Assembly: GCF_024637375.1 (NCBI RefSeq)
Contig: NZ_JAGXFK010000021.1
Coordinates: forward strand, 1 to 64,000
Direction of reading: 5' to 3'
Source of the DNA: Sediminimonas sp.
GTDB taxonomy: Bacteria > Pseudomonadota > Alphaproteobacteria > Rhodobacterales > Rhodobacteraceae
Length of the DNA stretch: 64,000 nucleotides
The notes beneath the pieces were generated by a model, which made no database searches, had not been told where the DNA came from, and saw only the letters and a list, made by a program, of their open reading frames with translations. The position numbers and the translations under genes are program-made. Of this stretch, positions 25,792 through 33,659 are shown in pieces (position 1 is the stretch's first letter; each line of letters opens with the position of its first letter).

Positions 25792-25853
25792 GGGGGCGCT
25801 GCCCCCGCCGCGCGTGCCGCGCGACTCCCCCGGGATATTTGTGGCCAGAAGAA
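25792..25853 (-). repeat. Dispersed 3'-end hairpin element, copy A
   Basis: Downstream of the glutamine-synthetase-like gene lie two perfect hairpins, GGGGGC-GCT-GCCCCC (25792-25806) and CGCGCG-TGC-CGCGCG (25809-25823), followed by CCCCCGGGATATTTGTGG and AGAAGAAA. A related element with CCCCCGGAGTATTT and AGATGAAG is at 53842-53889. Both sit in the same orientation relative to the preceding gene end. It may act as a terminator. Confidence 0.55.
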
Positions 25854-25874
25854 ACGCCGGCGGCGAGGAGAGGA

Positions 25875-27233
25875 TCAGACGTTGATGAGCAGGTGTTCAC
25901 GCTCCCAAGGGCTGATGACCTGGAGGAATTCCTCGTACTCGGTGCGCTTGACGATGCTGTAGACGCGGGCGAACTCGGAACCGAGGATATCGTGCAGGTC
26001 GGTGGCGGCATCGAAGAGGTCGAGCGCCTGGCCCAGCACGCGGGGGATCTCGCCCTCGCCGTCATAGGCGTCGCCCTTGAACTGGCGGTCGGGGCGGACC
26101 TCGTCCATCAGGCCCATGTAGCCACAGGCGAGGCTGGCGGCGATGCCGAGGTAGGGGTTGCAATCCATGCCCGCCAGGCGGTTTTCCACCCGGCGCGCCT
26201 CGGGGCCCGACAACGGCACGCGGATGCCGGTGGTGCGGTTGTCGCGCCCCCAGGCCAGGTTGATCGGTGCGGCCTGGTCGCGCACATAGCGGCGGTAGGA
26301 GTTGACGTAGGGCGCCAGCACCGCGATGGCCGAGGGCAGGTGCCGTTGCAGCCCGCCGATATAGTGGAAGAAGGCATCGGTTTCGCCGCCCTGCGGGCCG
26401 GCGAATATGTTGTGTCCGGTTTCGATGTCGAGCACAGAGTGGTGGATGTGCATGGCCGAGCCGGGTTCCTCGGCAATCGGCTTGGCCATGAAGGTGGCGA
26501 AACAGTCATGGCGCATCGCCGCCTCGCGGATCAGCCGCTTGAAGAAGAACACCTCGTCGGCCAGCTTAACCGGGTCGCCGTGGCGCAGGTTGATTTCCAG
26601 TTGCCCGGCGCCGCCTTCCTGGGTGATGCCGTCGATCTCGAATCCCTGCGCCTCGGCGAAGTCGTAGATGTCGTCGATGACAGGGCCGAATTCATCGACC
26701 GCGGTCATCGAATAGGCCTGGCGCGCGGCGGCGGGGCGGCCCGAGCGGCCGATCATCGGTTCGATGCTCTTGGCGGGGTCCACGTTGCGCGCCACCAGGT
26801 AGAATTCCATCTCGGGCGCGACGACGGGGTTCCAGCCTTGCGCGTGGTAAAGCTCGACCACCCGGCGCAGCACGTTGCGCGGGGCGCATTCGATCGCCGC
26901 GCCGTGGCGGTCATAGGCGTCGTGTATGACCTGCAGCGTCCAGTCGCCCGTCCACGGTGCCGCCGAGGCGGTGGACATGTCCGGTTTCAGGATCATGTCG
27001 CGTTCGATGAACCCGTCGTCGCCGGCGGCCTCGCCCCAGTCGCCGGTGATGGTCTGGTAGAAGATGCTGTCGGGCAGGTGGAAGTAATCCTGCCGGGCGA
27101 ACTTGCTGGCTGGCACCGCCTTGCCGCGGGCGATGCCGGGCAGGTCCGAGATGATGCATTCGACCTCGTCCAGGCGGCGCCCATCGAGGTAGGCGCGGGC
27201 ATGGTCGGGCAGGTTGTCGGTCCATTCGGTCAT
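25875..27233 (-). CDS. Glutamine-synthetase-like ligase, PuuA type (1)
   Basis: A 452-residue member of the GS catalytic fold. Metal-binding segments are APEMEFYL (E141, E143), QLEINL (E213) and MHIHHS (H264), and the glutamate-binding NRTTGIRVP is present. It lacks the adenylylation loop and the length of GlnA, matching gamma-glutamylpolyamine synthetases such as PuuA, which joins glutamate to an amine with ATP. Its ATG overlaps the amidotransferase stop by 4 bp. Related enzymes act on putrescine, ethanolamine or methylamine-like substrates. Confidence 0.85.
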   Translation of the reverse strand: MTEWTDNLPDHARAYLDGRRLDEVECIISDLPGIARGKAVPASKFARQDYFHLPDSIFYQTITGDWGEAAGDDGFIERDMILKPDMSTASAAPWTGDWTLQVIHDAYDRHGAAIECAPRNVLRRVVELYHAQGWNPVVAPEMEFYLVARNVDPAKSIEPMIGRSGRPAAARQAYSMTAVDEFGPVIDDIYDFAEAQGFEIDGITQEGGAGQLEINLRHGDPVKLADEVFFFKRLIREAAMRHDCFATFMAKPIAEEPGSAMHIHHSVLDIETGHNIFAGPQGGETDAFFHYIGGLQRHLPSAIAVLAPYVNSYRRYVRDQAAPINLAWGRDNRTTGIRVPLSGPEARRVENRLAGMDCNPYLGIAASLACGYMGLMDEVRPDRQFKGDAYDGEGEIPRVLGQALDLFDAATDLHDILGSEFARVYSIVKRTEYEEFLQVISPWEREHLLINV

Positions 27234-27910
27234 GAGGTGGTCCTCTTGAAGAAGTCCGCCATCCGGTCGGCGAAGGTTTGCGCGTCCAGCGGCGTTTCGA
27301 GGCGGTCGCGGGCATCGTCGAGCAGCGCATCGTCGATCAGGCCGGGGCCGCGATGGCGGATCAGTGAATCGACCATCTCGGCGTTGAACTCGGGGTGCGG
27401 TTGCACCGTCAGCACGGTGTCGCCATAGGCCAGCCCGGCATTGCGGCAGAACGGGTGGGTGGCGATCACGCGCGCGGCGGCGGGTTTCTCGACCACCTGG
27501 TCCTGGTGCCAGGCGTTGAGGGTTATCGGGGTGCCGTCGAAATCATACTCCTGCGGGCCGATCGCCCAGCCGCCCGAGAACTTTTCGACCCGCCCGCCCA
27601 GGGCCTGGGCGATGATCTGGTGGCCGAAACAGATGCCGATCAGAGGCCGGCCCGAGGCGGCGATGTCACGCAGCAACGCCTCGAGCGGCGGGATCCAGGG
27701 GTGATCCTCGTAGGCGCCGTGTTTCGAGCCGGTGACAAGCCAGCCATCGGCGGCCTCGGGGCCGGGGGGGAACTGGTTGTCGACAACGGACCACGTTTCG
27801 AAATCGAAGCCGTGCCCCGACAGCAGCCGCATGAACATGTCTGAGTAGTCGCCCAGGGTGTCGACGACTTCGGCGGGGGCGTGGCCGGTTTGCAGGATGC
27901 CGATTTTCAT
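27230..27910 (-). CDS. Class I glutamine amidotransferase-like hydrolase
   Basis: A 226-residue GATase1 domain protein with nucleophile C94 in GICFGHQII and the His-Glu pair H172/E174 in VQPHPEF. It is a single-domain protein of the GMP-synthase-like/YfeJ type, different from PuuD but able in principle to hydrolyse a gamma-glutamyl amide. Lying between two PuuA-like ligase genes and translationally coupled to one of them, it may release the free product at the end of the pathway. That role is inferred from position. Confidence 0.82.
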   Translation of the reverse strand: MKIGILQTGHAPAEVVDTLGDYSDMFMRLLSGHGFDFETWSVVDNQFPPGPEAADGWLVTGSKHGAYEDHPWIPPLEALLRDIAASGRPLIGICFGHQIIAQALGGRVEKFSGGWAIGPQEYDFDGTPITLNAWHQDQVVEKPAAARVIATHPFCRNAGLAYGDTVLTVQPHPEFNAEMVDSLIRHRGPGLIDDALLDDARDRLETPLDAQTFADRMADFFKRTTS

Positions 27911-27985
27911 GGATCACCGGTTGGTTGGAATGGCGCAAGGCTATGGCGGAGAAGCCCGGCAGGCAAGGGTGGCTCGGAGCGTGTT

Positions 27986-29320
27986 TCAGACCGAGTCGAG
28001 ATAGATTTCCGCCTGTTCATCCGGGGTCAGTTCGCCCATGTAATGCATTTCCTGGCGCTTGGTCAGCACCAGGTTGCGGATCAGTTCGGGCGCGAAGATG
28101 CGCTTCACGATGTCCGAGCCCTCGAACGCGTCGATGGCACCGGCCCAGGTGTCGGGGATGTGCGGCAGGTCCAGCGCGTAGGCGTTGCCGGTGATCGGCG
28201 CGGGCGGCTCAAGCCCGTCCTCGATACCGCAAAGCGCGGCGCCCAGGATCGCGGCCAGCATCAGGTACGGGTTGACGTCGCCGCCCGCCACGCGGTGTTC
28301 GATGCGCCGCGCCTTGGGGCTGCCCGAGGGCACACGGATGGCGGCGGTGCGGTTCTCGTAGGCCCAGCAGATGCCGGTGGGCGCGTGGGCGTCGGGCACC
28401 ATGCGATCGTAGCTGTTGGCGTGGGGGGCAAAGACCAGCGTGCTGTCGTGCATGGCGTTCAGGCACCCGGCGATGGCGTGGCGCAAGGTGTCGGTGCCTT
28501 TGGGCCCGCCATCGTCGAAGACGTTGTTGCCTTCCTTGTCGAGCAGCGAGAAATGCGTGTGCAGCCCCGACCCGGGGTAGTCGTCATAGGGCTTGGCCAT
28601 GAACGAGGCGGCGAACCCGTGCCGCCGCGCCATCCCCTTGACCAGCATCTTGAACAGCCAGGCATCGTCGGCGGCGCGCAGGGCGTCGTCGCAATGCATC
28701 AGGTTGATCTCGAACTGGCCCAGTCCGGCTTCGGAAATGGCGGTGTCGGCGGGGATGTCCATCTCTTCGCAGGCGTCGTAAAGATCGGTGAAGAAGATGT
28801 CGAACTGATCCAGCGCGCGCACCGACATCGTCTCGGCCGCCTTGCGCCGCTTGCCCGAGCGCGGGCTGATCGGCACCTGCAGGTTGCGGCCCGAATCGTC
28901 GATCAGGAAGAATTCCAGCTCCACCGCGACCACCGGCGTCAGGCCGCGCGCCTTGTAGCGGTCAAGCACCGCGCGCAGCGCCTGGCGCGGGTCGCCGTCA
29001 TAGGGGCGGCCATCCTCGCGGAACATCCAGATCGGCAGCAGCGCCGTGGGCGCCTCCAGCCACGGCATCGGCATGAAGCCGCGTTCGGTCGGTTTGAGCA
29101 CACCATCGGCATCGCCCGAATCGAACACCAGCGGGCTGTCGTCGATATCCTCGCCCCAGATGTCGAGGTTGAGCACCGACAGCGGAAACCGGGTGCCATC
29201 CTCGACCACCTTGTCGGCAAAGCGCGTCGGCACGCGCTTGCCGCGCGGCTGACCGTTGAGATCCGAGGCGGCGACGCGGATGGTGCGCACCTCTGGGTGT
29301 TTCCTGAGCCAGTTCTTCAT
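27986..29320 (-). CDS. Glutamine-synthetase-like ligase, PuuA type (2)
   Basis: A 444-residue paralogue of the neighbouring ligase. Catalytic segments VELEFFL (133-139), E197 in SEAGLGQ, GQFEINL (201-207) and HTHFS (254-258) are intact, as is ENRTAAIRVPSG. The N-terminal RVAASDLNGQPRGKRVP is the usual PuuA-like beginning. I prefer ATG 29320, where GGTGA precedes with 5-nt spacing; a GTG at 29329 would add three residues. Presence of two ligases suggests two amines or a heteromeric enzyme. Confidence 0.85.
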   Translation of the reverse strand: MKNWLRKHPEVRTIRVAASDLNGQPRGKRVPTRFADKVVEDGTRFPLSVLNLDIWGEDIDDSPLVFDSGDADGVLKPTERGFMPMPWLEAPTALLPIWMFREDGRPYDGDPRQALRAVLDRYKARGLTPVVAVELEFFLIDDSGRNLQVPISPRSGKRRKAAETMSVRALDQFDIFFTDLYDACEEMDIPADTAISEAGLGQFEINLMHCDDALRAADDAWLFKMLVKGMARRHGFAASFMAKPYDDYPGSGLHTHFSLLDKEGNNVFDDGGPKGTDTLRHAIAGCLNAMHDSTLVFAPHANSYDRMVPDAHAPTGICWAYENRTAAIRVPSGSPKARRIEHRVAGGDVNPYLMLAAILGAALCGIEDGLEPPAPITGNAYALDLPHIPDTWAGAIDAFEGSDIVKRIFAPELIRNLVLTKRQEMHYMGELTPDEQAEIYLDSV

Positions 29321-29392
29321 TCCTGTCACCCGGCGGGTTGGGGCCCGGCACGCCCGACCGATGGCGGAGCAGGGAGCCCGTGTGCGTTATTG

Positions 29393-29401
29393 TGATCAAA
29401 T
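29393..29401. promoter_or_regulatory. Operator-like repeat 1 upstream of puuA-like gene
   Basis: TGATCAAAT, within TGAT-CAA-ATCA, is 73 bp upstream of the ligase start. The same 9-mer recurs at 29469-29477. Two copies in one promoter region suggest binding by a dedicated regulator. Confidence 0.35.
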
Positions 29402-29465
29402 CATTGGCAGCGATGCCCCATCCCCCGGCAGGGTTTGGCGAGCGGTGTCAGCCCATGGCGTTAAA

Positions 29466-29477
29466 ATTTGATCAAAT
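29466..29477. promoter_or_regulatory. Operator-like repeat 2 (ATTTGATCAAAT)
   Basis: A perfect 12-bp palindrome ATTTGATCAAAT lies just past the end of the ABC permease gene and 146 bp before the downstream ligase start. It shares TGATCAAAT with the site at 29393. No regulator gene is adjacent. Confidence 0.4.
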
Positions 29478-29485
29478 ATTGGATA

Positions 29486-30292
29486 CTACCGGATAAGATT
29501 GGGACGCAAGCGAATTTTTCGCCGTGCTTCTTGCGGAAGATGCCGGTTCAGGCGTCTGTTGACCAGCCCGAACAGGCCGATGATACACAGCGTGAGCAGG
29601 ATGAAATAGCCCGCCAGGATCGGGTAGGGGACGAACGGATTGAAGGTCTTGTCGGCGAAATAGCTGGCGTAATAGAGCGCGTCGCCCTTCTGTCGCCAGG
29701 CCGGGAAACCGGAAAAGTATACCAGCGTCGTGGCATGGAAGAGGAAGATCGCCTCGTTGATGTAGGCGGGCCAAGCCAGGCGCAGCATGGTCGGCCAGAC
29801 GATGCGCCGGAACCGCGCCCAGCCGGAAAACCCGTAGGCGTCCGCCGCCTCGATATCGCCGCTGGGGATGGCGCGCAGGGCGCCATAAAATATTTCGCCG
29901 GAATAGGCGGCGGTGTTGAGAAACAGCACCACCAGGGCCCCCAGCCAGGCCGAGGTGAACGGGTCGAACGCCGGGTGCACCGACTTCAGCGACAGGAACA
30001 GGAAATAGGCAAAGAAGAACTGGATGAACAGCGGCGAGCCGCGGAAGACGAAAATGAACCATTCCGACGACTTGCGCACGAGCCGGTTGCGCGCGCTCTT
30101 GCCGACGGCCACGGCGGTGGCCAGAAAGAACCCCGCCAGCAGTGCCAGGGTGCCGAAATAGATGTTCCAGATCATCCCCGAGCCGATCAGCGTGACTTGC
30201 TCGCACAGGGTGAAATCCTCGCGCGGCAGCAGCCGTTCGCCGATGCCGACGCTGCGCAGGCCGTAATCCTGGACCGTCTGCCAGCAACTCAT
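29486..30292 (-). CDS. ABC transporter permease, polar amino acid type
   Basis: A 268-residue inner-membrane subunit of the HisM/ArtM class with five or six TM helices. The EAA loop that docks to the ATPase is seen in YGALRAIPSGDIEAADAYGFSG (about 130-152). The first 50 residues carry a periplasmic-side insert (LRSVGIGERLLPREDFTLCEQ). It overlaps the second permease by 4 bp (ATGA). The importer probably brings in an opine-, arginine- or polyamine-like cation for the gamma-glutamyl pathway downstream. Confidence 0.9.
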   Translation of the reverse strand: MSCWQTVQDYGLRSVGIGERLLPREDFTLCEQVTLIGSGMIWNIYFGTLALLAGFFLATAVAVGKSARNRLVRKSSEWFIFVFRGSPLFIQFFFAYFLFLSLKSVHPAFDPFTSAWLGALVVLFLNTAAYSGEIFYGALRAIPSGDIEAADAYGFSGWARFRRIVWPTMLRLAWPAYINEAIFLFHATTLVYFSGFPAWRQKGDALYYASYFADKTFNPFVPYPILAGYFILLTLCIIGLFGLVNRRLNRHLPQEARRKIRLRPNLIR

Positions 30293-31170
30293 GCCGCTTT
30301 ACCCTGTGCCCTGCCGCCCGAAGTGGCCTGGCCGTGGCTGAATTTCACCATCAGCTTTTCAAGGAAAACCTCGGAAACCCGCGTGAAGATCAGGTAGAAA
30401 ACCAGCAGAGCCAGGAAATACCACACCCGCCAGTCGCCATGCGGGTAGGCGGTGAAGCGCGGGTTGGCGGTGCCGCCCAGTTCGCGCGCCCAGTAGACGA
30501 TATCCTCGACCCCCAGCAGAAACAGCAGCGGCGTCGCCTTGATCAGCACCATCCAGAGGTTGGAAAGCCCCGGCAGGGCATAAAGCCACATCTGCGGCAC
30601 GAGGATGCGCCAGAAGGTCTGATGGCGCGACATGCCATAGGCCTCGGCCGTTTCCAGTTGCGCCCGCGGCACCGCGCGCATTGCCCCGTAAAGGACGTTG
30701 GCCGAGAACGCGCCGAAGACGATGGCGAAGGTCAGTACCGCCAGGAAGAACCCGTAGGTTTCATGTATCCATTGCGGCGCGTTGCCCAAGGGCAGCTTGG
30801 CCGCGTCGCAGACAATGAAATCGTTGCCCTGACGAATGGGCTGGTCCCAGTCGGGGCACTTGATCTTGTGTCGAATCCACTCGAATGCCTGGTCGAGCGC
30901 GATCACGAAGAAAAGGAAAAAGGCGATGTCCGGCACGCCGCGCACCAGCGCGATATAGGCCTTGCCGAAAATCCGCAGCGGCAGGATGCGCGAGCGCGCG
31001 AGCGTCGCCCCCCCGAAGCCGAAGAGAAGCGCCGCGGGCGCCGTTATGCCCAGAAGTGCCAGCACCACCAGGACCGAGGTGTAAAGCGCCATGTGCTTGC
31101 CGGTGGTGAGGTAACAGGCAAGCCAGCGGACGCCGTAGAGAGTGTCCGGATCGGTGCAGAAATCGAAAAT
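30289..31170 (-). CDS. ABC transporter permease with apparent ATT start
   Basis: A permease of the HisQ/OccQ class, 293 residues as drawn. The EAA loop is AMRAVPRAQLETAEAYGM. The first ATG (31092) has no ribosome site and would remove a 26-residue segment, IFDFCTDPDTLYGVRWLACY followed by LTTGKH, that looks like a genuine conserved N-terminus leading into TM1. That segment begins with ATT at 31170, seven bases after GGGGAGA; no ATG, GTG or TTG occurs in frame before the upstream stop. Start is therefore proposed as ATT, as in infC, unless the base is an error. Confidence 0.8.
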   Translation of the reverse strand: MFDFCTDPDTLYGVRWLACYLTTGKHMALYTSVLVVLALLGITAPAALLFGFGGATLARSRILPLRIFGKAYIALVRGVPDIAFFLFFVIALDQAFEWIRHKIKCPDWDQPIRQGNDFIVCDAAKLPLGNAPQWIHETYGFFLAVLTFAIVFGAFSANVLYGAMRAVPRAQLETAEAYGMSRHQTFWRILVPQMWLYALPGLSNLWMVLIKATPLLFLLGVEDIVYWARELGGTANPRFTAYPHGDWRVWYFLALLVFYLIFTRVSEVFLEKLMVKFSHGQATSGGRAQGKAA

Positions 31171-31227
31171 GGCCCTGTCTCCCCGGAGCGGGCGGACCCC
31201 GAAGGCCCGCCCGGTGATCGGTTGACC

Positions 31228-31944
31228 TCAGAACGTCGAGGCGACATCCCATTTCTTGATCAGATCGTTGAGGCTGCCGTCGTCCTTCATCGACTGGATG
31301 GCCGCGTCGAGCGTGGCCTTCAGTTCGGTGTCGGATTCGCGCACGCCAAGGCCCACGCCGCCGCCGATCGCTTCCTCGCGGTCGAGCAGCATCAGGTCGG
31401 CCTCTTCGTCGGCGATCGGTGTGAGATACGACTTGTCGGCCAGCACCGCGTCGGCCTCGCCGTTGCGCACCGCGGCGATGGTTTCCTCGGGCGTGGCGTA
31501 TTCCACCAGCGTCCAGCCCTGTTCGGCGACGAAGCCGGCCTGGATCGTGTTGGCCTGTGCCGCGATCACGCCGTTTTCGAGGTCGATGTCCATGGACATG
31601 GCGATGTAGGATGACGGGTCGGGCGGGGTGTAGTTCTGGGTGAAGTCGATCACCTGGTCGCGCTCTTCGGTGATCGACATGCCGGCGATGATCACATCGT
31701 AGTTGCCCGACACCAGGTTCGGGATGATCGAATCCCAGTCGTTGGTCACCCAGGTGCAGTCGAGCTCGGCGCGCTTGCACAGCTCGTCGCCCAGTTCGCG
31801 CTCGAAGCCGTCGATCTCGCCGGCGTCGTTGATGAAGTTCCACGGTGGGTAGGCGCCCTCGGTGCCCAGGCGCACGGTGTCCTGGGCCCAGGCCATACCG
31901 GCGCTAAAGGCCACCACGGCGGCGGTCGCAATCAGTTTCTTCAT
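31228..31944 (-). CDS. Periplasmic substrate-binding protein, polar amino acid type
   Basis: A 238-residue SBP family 3 protein. Residues 1-20 (MKKLIATAAVVAFSAGMAWA) are a signal peptide; the mature protein starts QDTVRLGTEGAYPPWNFIND, the classical family 3 signature, followed by GFERELGDELCKRAELDCTWV. Such proteins bind lysine/arginine/ornithine, octopine or glutamine. The pair of cysteines (DELCKRAELDC) probably forms the usual disulfide. It is flanked by the permease and ATPase genes, completing a full importer. Confidence 0.9.
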   Translation of the reverse strand: MKKLIATAAVVAFSAGMAWAQDTVRLGTEGAYPPWNFINDAGEIDGFERELGDELCKRAELDCTWVTNDWDSIIPNLVSGNYDVIIAGMSITEERDQVIDFTQNYTPPDPSSYIAMSMDIDLENGVIAAQANTIQAGFVAEQGWTLVEYATPEETIAAVRNGEADAVLADKSYLTPIADEEADLMLLDREEAIGGGVGLGVRESDTELKATLDAAIQSMKDDGSLNDLIKKWDVASTF

Positions 31945-31979
31945 GAGTTTCTCCCTCTTGGTTGGTGGTTGGTTTCCGT

Positions 31980-32756
31980 TCAGGCGGCCACGGTCGAACT
32001 GAGGAACTGCCGCAGCCGCTCGGATTTTGGCTGGCCGAAGAGAACCTCCGGCGCGCCTTCTTCTTCGATCAGACCCAGGTGAAGGAAGACGACGTGATCG
32101 GACAGATCACGCGCCAGCTTCATGTCGTGGGTGACAAGCACCATGGTCCGCCCCTCGGCGGCGAGATCCTTGATCACGCGCACCACCTCCTGTTCTAGCT
32201 CTGGGTCGAGCGCCGAGGTCGGCTCGTCGAAAAGCAGCGCCTCGGGTTCCATGCACAGCGCCCGCGCGATCGCCGCGCGCTGTTGCTGACCGCCGGAAAG
32301 CTGGGCGGGATAGACATCGGCCTTGTCGCCGATCCCGACCTTGTCGAGATAGCCGCGTGCGGCGGTCTCGACCTCGGCGCGATCCCGGCCCAGCACCGTC
32401 ACGGGCGCCTCCATCACGTTTTGCAGGATGGTCATGTGCGCCCAGAGATTGAACTGCTGGAACACCATGGAAAGGTTGGTGCGGATGCGCAGTACCTGCC
32501 TGGCGTCGGCGGGGTGGCGGTGCGCGCCGCTGCCGCGCCACTTGACGGGCTCGCCCTTGAACACGATCTCGCCTTGCTGGCTGTCTTCCAGCAGGTTGGC
32601 GCAGCGCAGAAGCGTCGATTTTCCCGACCCCGAAGACCCGATCAGCGACACCACGTCACCGCGCCGGGCCGAGATATCCACCCCCCTGAGTACCTCCAGC
32701 GCGCCGAAGGCTTTGTGCAGGTTGCGGATTTCGATCACCGGGGGGGCCTCGGCCAT
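31980..32756 (-). CDS. ABC transporter ATP-binding protein, polar amino acid type
   Basis: A 258-residue ATPase. Walker A GSSGSGKST at 40-48, Q-loop at Q100, signature LSGGQQQR at 153-160, Walker B LLFDEP at 174-179 and switch histidine in LVTHDM. The insert HRHPADARQVLRIR (79-92) is typical of the HisP/OccP group. It is the promoter-proximal gene of the importer; the upstream region carries an AATGTCCA direct repeat. Start at MAEAPPVIEI; the frame continues upstream without homology. Confidence 0.93.
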   Translation of the reverse strand: MAEAPPVIEIRNLHKAFGALEVLRGVDISARRGDVVSLIGSSGSGKSTLLRCANLLEDSQQGEIVFKGEPVKWRGSGAHRHPADARQVLRIRTNLSMVFQQFNLWAHMTILQNVMEAPVTVLGRDRAEVETAARGYLDKVGIGDKADVYPAQLSGGQQQRAAIARALCMEPEALLFDEPTSALDPELEQEVVRVIKDLAAEGRTMVLVTHDMKLARDLSDHVVFLHLGLIEEEGAPEVLFGQPKSERLRQFLSSTVAA

Positions 32757-32809
32757 GCGTGCGCTCCGCTGTAGGTCACAGGTCTGTAACACATGACAAT
32801 AGGGCGGAA

Positions 32810-32832
32810 AATGTCCACCAATGCAATGTCCA
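32810..32832. promoter_or_regulatory. Direct repeat upstream of the ABC importer
   Basis: TGGACATT occurs twice on the minus strand (32832-32825 and 32817-32810), 15 bp apart, in the importer upstream region. Spaced direct repeats of this kind can bind response regulators or LysR-type activators. No regulator is adjacent. Confidence 0.35.
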
Positions 32833-32890
32833 ATTCGAAATCCACCGCCGGAATCCGGCCGAATTGACCCCTGGGAAGGCCAATCCGCCA

Positions 32891-33646
32891 TCATCCCGGC
32901 GGCTGGTCACCGGCGGGTGCGGGCGGTACGGGAAGGCGCAGGTAGGCCCCCTCGGGGACGTCGATCAGCGCCCGCAGCCCCAGTACCGCGCGCGCGTCGG
33001 CGTCAAGCGCGGCGATGGCGCGGCGCAGCGCGGCGCGGATCGGGGCCGGGTCGCGCGTGGCGGCGGTGATATAGGGCAGCCCCGGCGTGGGCGGGGTGGC
33101 GCACAGCACGCGCAGCCGGTCGGCGAAATCGTCGTGCCGGCGGATCAGCCGCCAGCTGGCCGCGTCGATGGCCGCGATGTCGGCGCGCCCCGTGGCCACG
33201 GCACGGGCCGAGGCCGCGTGCCCGCCGCTGCGCAGCGTGCGGCCAAAGCGCAGCCCCAACCGGTGCGCATATAGAACCGGCGCCGCCCAGCCCGATTGCG
33301 AACACCCCTCGTTATAGGCCAGCGTTTGCGCGGCGAAATCGGCCAGCCGTGTGCCTTGCGCGTCGCGGCGCACCACCAACAGGCTGCGGTAGTGGCCCGG
33401 CGGGCACCCCGGCAGCCCCAGGTCGGGTGCGCCCAGCAATGTCACGCGCCCGCGCAGCCGGGTGCGGTAGGGCAGGCTGCAGGTCTGCGACAACAACAGC
33501 TCGGGCGCCAGCCAGTCGGCCCACGCATCGCCGCCGCGGGAAAGCCGCGCGGGGCCGCGCCCCAACTCGTCGCGCACCGCCTGCCACAGCCGGTCATTGG
33601 CCGCGCGGGTCTCGGGCCGGTCATACATGGGCAGGCTTGCGATCAT
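32891..33646 (-). CDS. PhnD-like phosphate/phosphonate binding-domain protein
   Basis: A 251-residue protein of the PhnD/phosphonate substrate-binding fold. Segments include IASLPMYDRPETRAANDRLW at the start, then LAYNEGCSQSGWAAP and ADIAAIDAASW, which form the ligand cleft in such proteins. There is no signal peptide or lipobox, so it may be cytoplasmic or secreted by another route, and no transporter genes of that class are adjacent. Ligand unknown. A possible regulatory or moonlighting role cannot be excluded. Confidence 0.72.
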   Translation of the reverse strand: MIASLPMYDRPETRAANDRLWQAVRDELGRGPARLSRGGDAWADWLAPELLLSQTCSLPYRTRLRGRVTLLGAPDLGLPGCPPGHYRSLLVVRRDAQGTRLADFAAQTLAYNEGCSQSGWAAPVLYAHRLGLRFGRTLRSGGHAASARAVATGRADIAAIDAASWRLIRRHDDFADRLRVLCATPPTPGLPYITAATRDPAPIRAALRRAIAALDADARAVLGLRALIDVPEGAYLRLPVPPAPAGDQPPG

Positions 33647-33659
33647 CGTCGCGGGCGGG

